Positions 60,512 to 64,000 of a stretch of 64,000 nt of DNA are shown here, piece by piece (position 1 is the stretch's first letter; each line of letters opens with the position of its first letter). Position numbers and translations under genes: made by a program. The DNA is taken from contig NC_064444.1 of NCBI RefSeq assembly GCF_023343835.1, forward strand, positions 8,981,219-9,045,218, in the 5' to 3' direction. The notes under the pieces were generated by a model. The model did not search any database, was not told the DNA's origin, and was given only the letters and a program-made list of their open reading frames with translations. Origin of the DNA: Lagopus muta (Eukaryota; Chordata; Aves; Galliformes; Phasianidae).

Positions 60512-63500
60512 GTGAGAAACACGTCCTCTCTTTTTGGTATTTTTCATTATATAGTTCTGAGTAACAGAATATGCTTAGCACTTAAGATTGTTATAAATAA
60601 GAGAGCTTATGCCTTTTATTACATAATCTTGTATTCTTGAACTTTCAAGGTTTTTGTGATAGAAGTAGCTGAGCTATATCAAATGGGAAAAAATGTTGTA
60701 TAGGTCCTTTCATATTTCATACTTTCCGCATGTTTTTTATATCCAAGGATCTCAAAGCTCTTTGCAAACATTAATTATTTCTCACAATCCTTCTTCATGT
60801 TTTACACATGAGAACGTTGAAACAGAGAGGTAAATTAAGTAGTTCAGGTCACAGAGGACACCTGTGAATAAGATGTAACAGATTGCTGAAGTTACCTGTC
60901 ACAGTTTTTTTTTCCTCATGCAAACCAATAATTCAGTTCTTAACGCTTGCATCTATTTAAATTCACAGTGATTTTCTTGTAGTATTTTTCCAAAAGGTTT
61001 ATTTATTTATTCTGTCATTTGAAAATGAATGTTATAAATTTCAGTAGAAAAAATAATTAGTCAAAATTAGTGATGCTTTAAGGTTATTAGGCATGCTCAT
61101 TATGTATTTTATTTTACATACGTAATTAATATATTGTATATCATCTGTTACCTAAATGTATCTTTTCACCATAATTTTTGATAATGTTTTCAGGTACATC
61201 AAAGTCTTAAGATACAGAGCTCCAAGTGTATAGAAGCTTTTGGTTTTTTTTTTTAAGAACTTTCATAAATTTGTGAAAATCTGTAGGGAATCGTTGTCCT
61301 CGTGGTTTTAAAGTTTTTAGGATTTTAAGGTTTGAAGGGTATTTCTGAAATATTGCATTTATGTTCACTGATTTAATGAAAGCCTTTTCATATTGCAGTT
61401 ACAGCAAGTTTCTTCATTAATCTGCTATTGAGCTTCACTTTTGTGTTATAATCAGTTGAAGCCATTCTGAGAAACAAATTTTGCATGTTTTAGTTATCAT
61501 GTTGAAATGATATGACGATTACATTGTGTGATGCAGCGTGGGAAAGCATATGTGCAGTATTTTGTGAAGTGGCTTATTGCCAGCTGAGATGGGAAGGCAG
61601 AAAGATTGTTGTGAAATTTGTTTGAGAATGTGTTGTGAAGGATGCTCGTATAATGCATTATACAGGTGTTAGAAAACAAAAAGGAAATGGAGACCGTTAA
61701 AAAGAATGGGAAATCAGTAATAAATTTGCCATATAATCCTTAATGAACTGTCTGGGCGTAACAATTGCTGCACAACATGGAGCTGTAATTACAAGTGCAG
61801 GACTTGCAGGAATCTGTACATACTTTAAGAACCGCAGAGCCCATCACACTATTCATCACTGCCTTTTGGGGTTTGCTCCTCTGAGGAGCAAATCCCTATG
61901 GCTGTTTTTGAAGCTTTATTGGCTTTGATAATTGAAATGAAACTTTCAAAGCTTTTAAAAGCAGCTGCAGGGATTTACTTCTCAAAAGCAATGAATCCAA
62001 AAGAGCGGCCACTCCTAGTGATCTCCTGCAGCCACTTTTAGAGCTTTATTTTGTCTTTATATGAAGCCTTTTATAGTTTTGAAAGTGTCTGTGGGGTTCA
62101 CTAGTGGCTACTATCTGGGATCTATGGCTCTTGAGAAGAGAATTCCTTCAGCTGATTTTTGAAGTTTTAGAAGCTTGGTTTTCACTGTGTGTGGCCAGAT
62201 TTGTTGATTGCCTGGGACCACACAAATTTAGTAGTGTGTGCTACTGGGCACTTAAAATAACGACATTGTAAGATCATGATGAAACTCAGTCTTACCATGT
62301 GTTGCTGTGCCTAGCCACACCAGGATCAAGCACAGGAGGCTGTGACCTTCTCAGGCACATTAGGAAAACAAAGTGTCTTATGTGAATCCTCATTCTTCTG
62401 CTTTTGTTATGCCTGTTGACAAATGAGATAAAATATATCATCTTCCTTTAACCTGAGTATGACTTAAATAGACCTTATTTTCTACCTTTATATCTATTCA
62501 TATTTAATGATCACTTTAGTTCTAGGGCATGTTTTTAATGTTTTAGTAAAAGAGAGATTTGTGGTATGTACAGAGTTAGGAAACTGCTCTTCTCTCCCTT
62601 CTCAGAAGCTAGATCTTTCAAGTTTTCTGTCATATTAATCTCTTCCTCTCTTTTTCGAGTAAGAGTTCTGTCGAGCAGCTCAGCAGTGTTCCCCAAAGGG
62701 TGTTTCAGAGATTGTCCTTCCATTCACTGGAGTCAGAATATAAACTGCTAAAGCGAGAGCAGATGCTTCTCAGTCTTTGAGAGTAACCACCAGCCAAATG
62801 CCTCAAAGTTATAGTGAAAGAGATTTCTTAATCTATTGTACGTTCTTACCTGTACCGCTCAACTTGGCATTGTTATCATCCAAAGTTTTTATTAAACCTC
62901 AATGAGCAGTATTATTATTGATCCATCCAAATGGAGGAAGTAAGTGGAAGGTAATTCATGGTAAAATATCCACTTTCCACATGCTTCCTTATCCAATTTG
63001 ATATCTAGTTGTCTGTCTGGTAATCATTGCTATTTCTTATTGTAGGACGACAGCATTGTGAACTGTTTCAATTTCTTTGATGTGAAACCAAGAGTGGATG
63101 TTTCTGAGCAGTTAATGTATTTCTTTTGCTATTCCATACAGGATCATAAAAATTTAAGCCCAGATCTTTCTGTATGACAGGACAGCACAATGAAACACAT
63201 GCAGAGAGCTGTAGGACTTGTTTCTTTTGGCAAGTGCAGAGGCAGAGACTGATGTTCTTCATGCATGCACTGATGTGCGTGTAAACTTCAAAAACTTTCT
63301 AGGCCTTTAACTCCATTAGTAAAGTGAGTGGGTAAGATAAGCTGAATAGTGCTGAAAAATCCTAGCCATTTTGGATTTGGTTTTTTTTTGTTTGTTTTTT
63401 GTGGAAAAGAAAGAAGAAAAATAATTTTGTAGATGTTTTACTTCTCAATTTAATTCAATCACAAGCTATTTCTTCATTGGTAAGAATGCTGGATCGTTCT

Positions 63501-64000
63501 ATTACTTTTGAAACTAGTTTTAGGCATCGAGTCTTCACTATTTATCAAAAGGGGCAACACTTTAATTAATAAGATGGTATGGCGTAGCAGGTTGTTTTAA
63601 GAGGGAAACTGTGGTTTGTAACTGTGCTGTAAAAATAGAAATTCCTTGATTCAAGAGTTACTGTAATTACAGCGTTGTTCCTGAGACTCATCAGATAAGA
63701 ATTAGAGTATACTATATTTTTAATACAGTGAACGTTATCAGGACTTTAGGATGGGATAAAAAGGTGATCCTATGTATATTGTGTGATAACTAAATCCATG
63801 GAAAGGAACATATACAGAAGAGAAAGGGGGAAAAATACTGTAAAACATTAACAGGTGATAGCTAAGAATTGTATTTAAATAAGAACTGTATACAGTGAGA
63901 ATTAAATTATCAGCCTAATACCTAAATAACTGTCATTAACCTCATTCTTTACCAGACTGTGGTGAGTCTATTCTGGATACCTTGTAGCAGTTCATGTTTG
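60512..64000 (+). other. Start of intron 10 of the TAF4-like gene
   Basis: I searched by eye for the next TAF4-domain exon and found none, so the intron appears to run past the right edge. It contains the palindrome at 61868-61896 within a segment (about 61740-62240) of distinct, less AT-rich composition. Confidence 0.75.
61868..61896. repeat. Near-perfect 29-base palindrome
   Basis: Two 14-base arms (61868-61881 and 61883-61896) around a single T; the one non-identical position still allows a G-U pair in RNA. Confidence 0.9.

Noticed and set aside
60512..60540. Read-through of exon 10 as GEKHVLS, resembling TAF4 GKKHGIT
   Set aside because: The frame then turns into aromatic-rich intron sequence and stops. 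A GTGAGA donor fits the phase better, so the resemblance is probably chance.
1..64000. CRISPR arrays, operons, prophage or bacterial-type systems
   Set aside because: The window is spliced vertebrate sequence; no spaced direct-repeat array or bacterial gene organisation is present.

Overview
The window is vertebrate nuclear DNA: two multi-exon genes with GT-AG introns, CpG-rich promoters and AT-rich introns. Two CR1 LINE fragments (one with the tandem ATTCTATG 3' end typical of bird CR1) and two mariner-type relics point to a bird, most likely a chicken-like galliform. The species is inferred from repeat type only.

Left part (about 1-15,900, minus strand): LSM14A (RAP55A), a P-body and mRNP protein. 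I could assemble ten coding exons with consistent phases, from ATG at 15457 to a probable stop at 66, giving 463 residues with LSm, DFDF, FFD, TFG and RGG segments. Its promoter is a CpG island at about 14,880-15,890 carrying a perfect TCTCGCGAGA motif.

Middle (about 15,900-21,000): a 5.9 kb head-to-head intergenic segment. It holds two diverged direct repeats that look like retroviral LTR remnants around a short internal region, simple repeats, and unexplained open frames on the minus strand.

Right part (21,371 to beyond 64,000, plus strand): a TAF4-family gene (TFIID subunit 4). Ten exons are visible, encoding 824 residues up to the first part of the C-terminal TAF4 histone-fold region; the remaining exons lie past the right edge. 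The protein has a TAF4-like N-terminus, a low-complexity Q/P/A/G-rich exon 1, a TAFH (NHR1) domain on exons 5-7, and the start of the TAF4 domain on exons 9-10. Diagnostic positions match TAF4 in some places and TAF4B in others.

Main point: in human, TAF4 sits head-to-head with LSM14B on chromosome 20, while LSM14A on chromosome 19 has no TAF4 neighbour that I know of. A head-to-head LSM14A/TAF4-like pair therefore looks like the sister copy of an ancient LSM14-TAF4 gene pair, and the TAF4-like gene looks like a third vertebrate TAF4 paralogue missing from mammals. Other points of interest are a perfect TISU element on the TAF4-like start codon, an inverted LTR-like repeat pair bracketing the in-frame TAFH exon 5, and a NAGNAG splice acceptor at exon 8.
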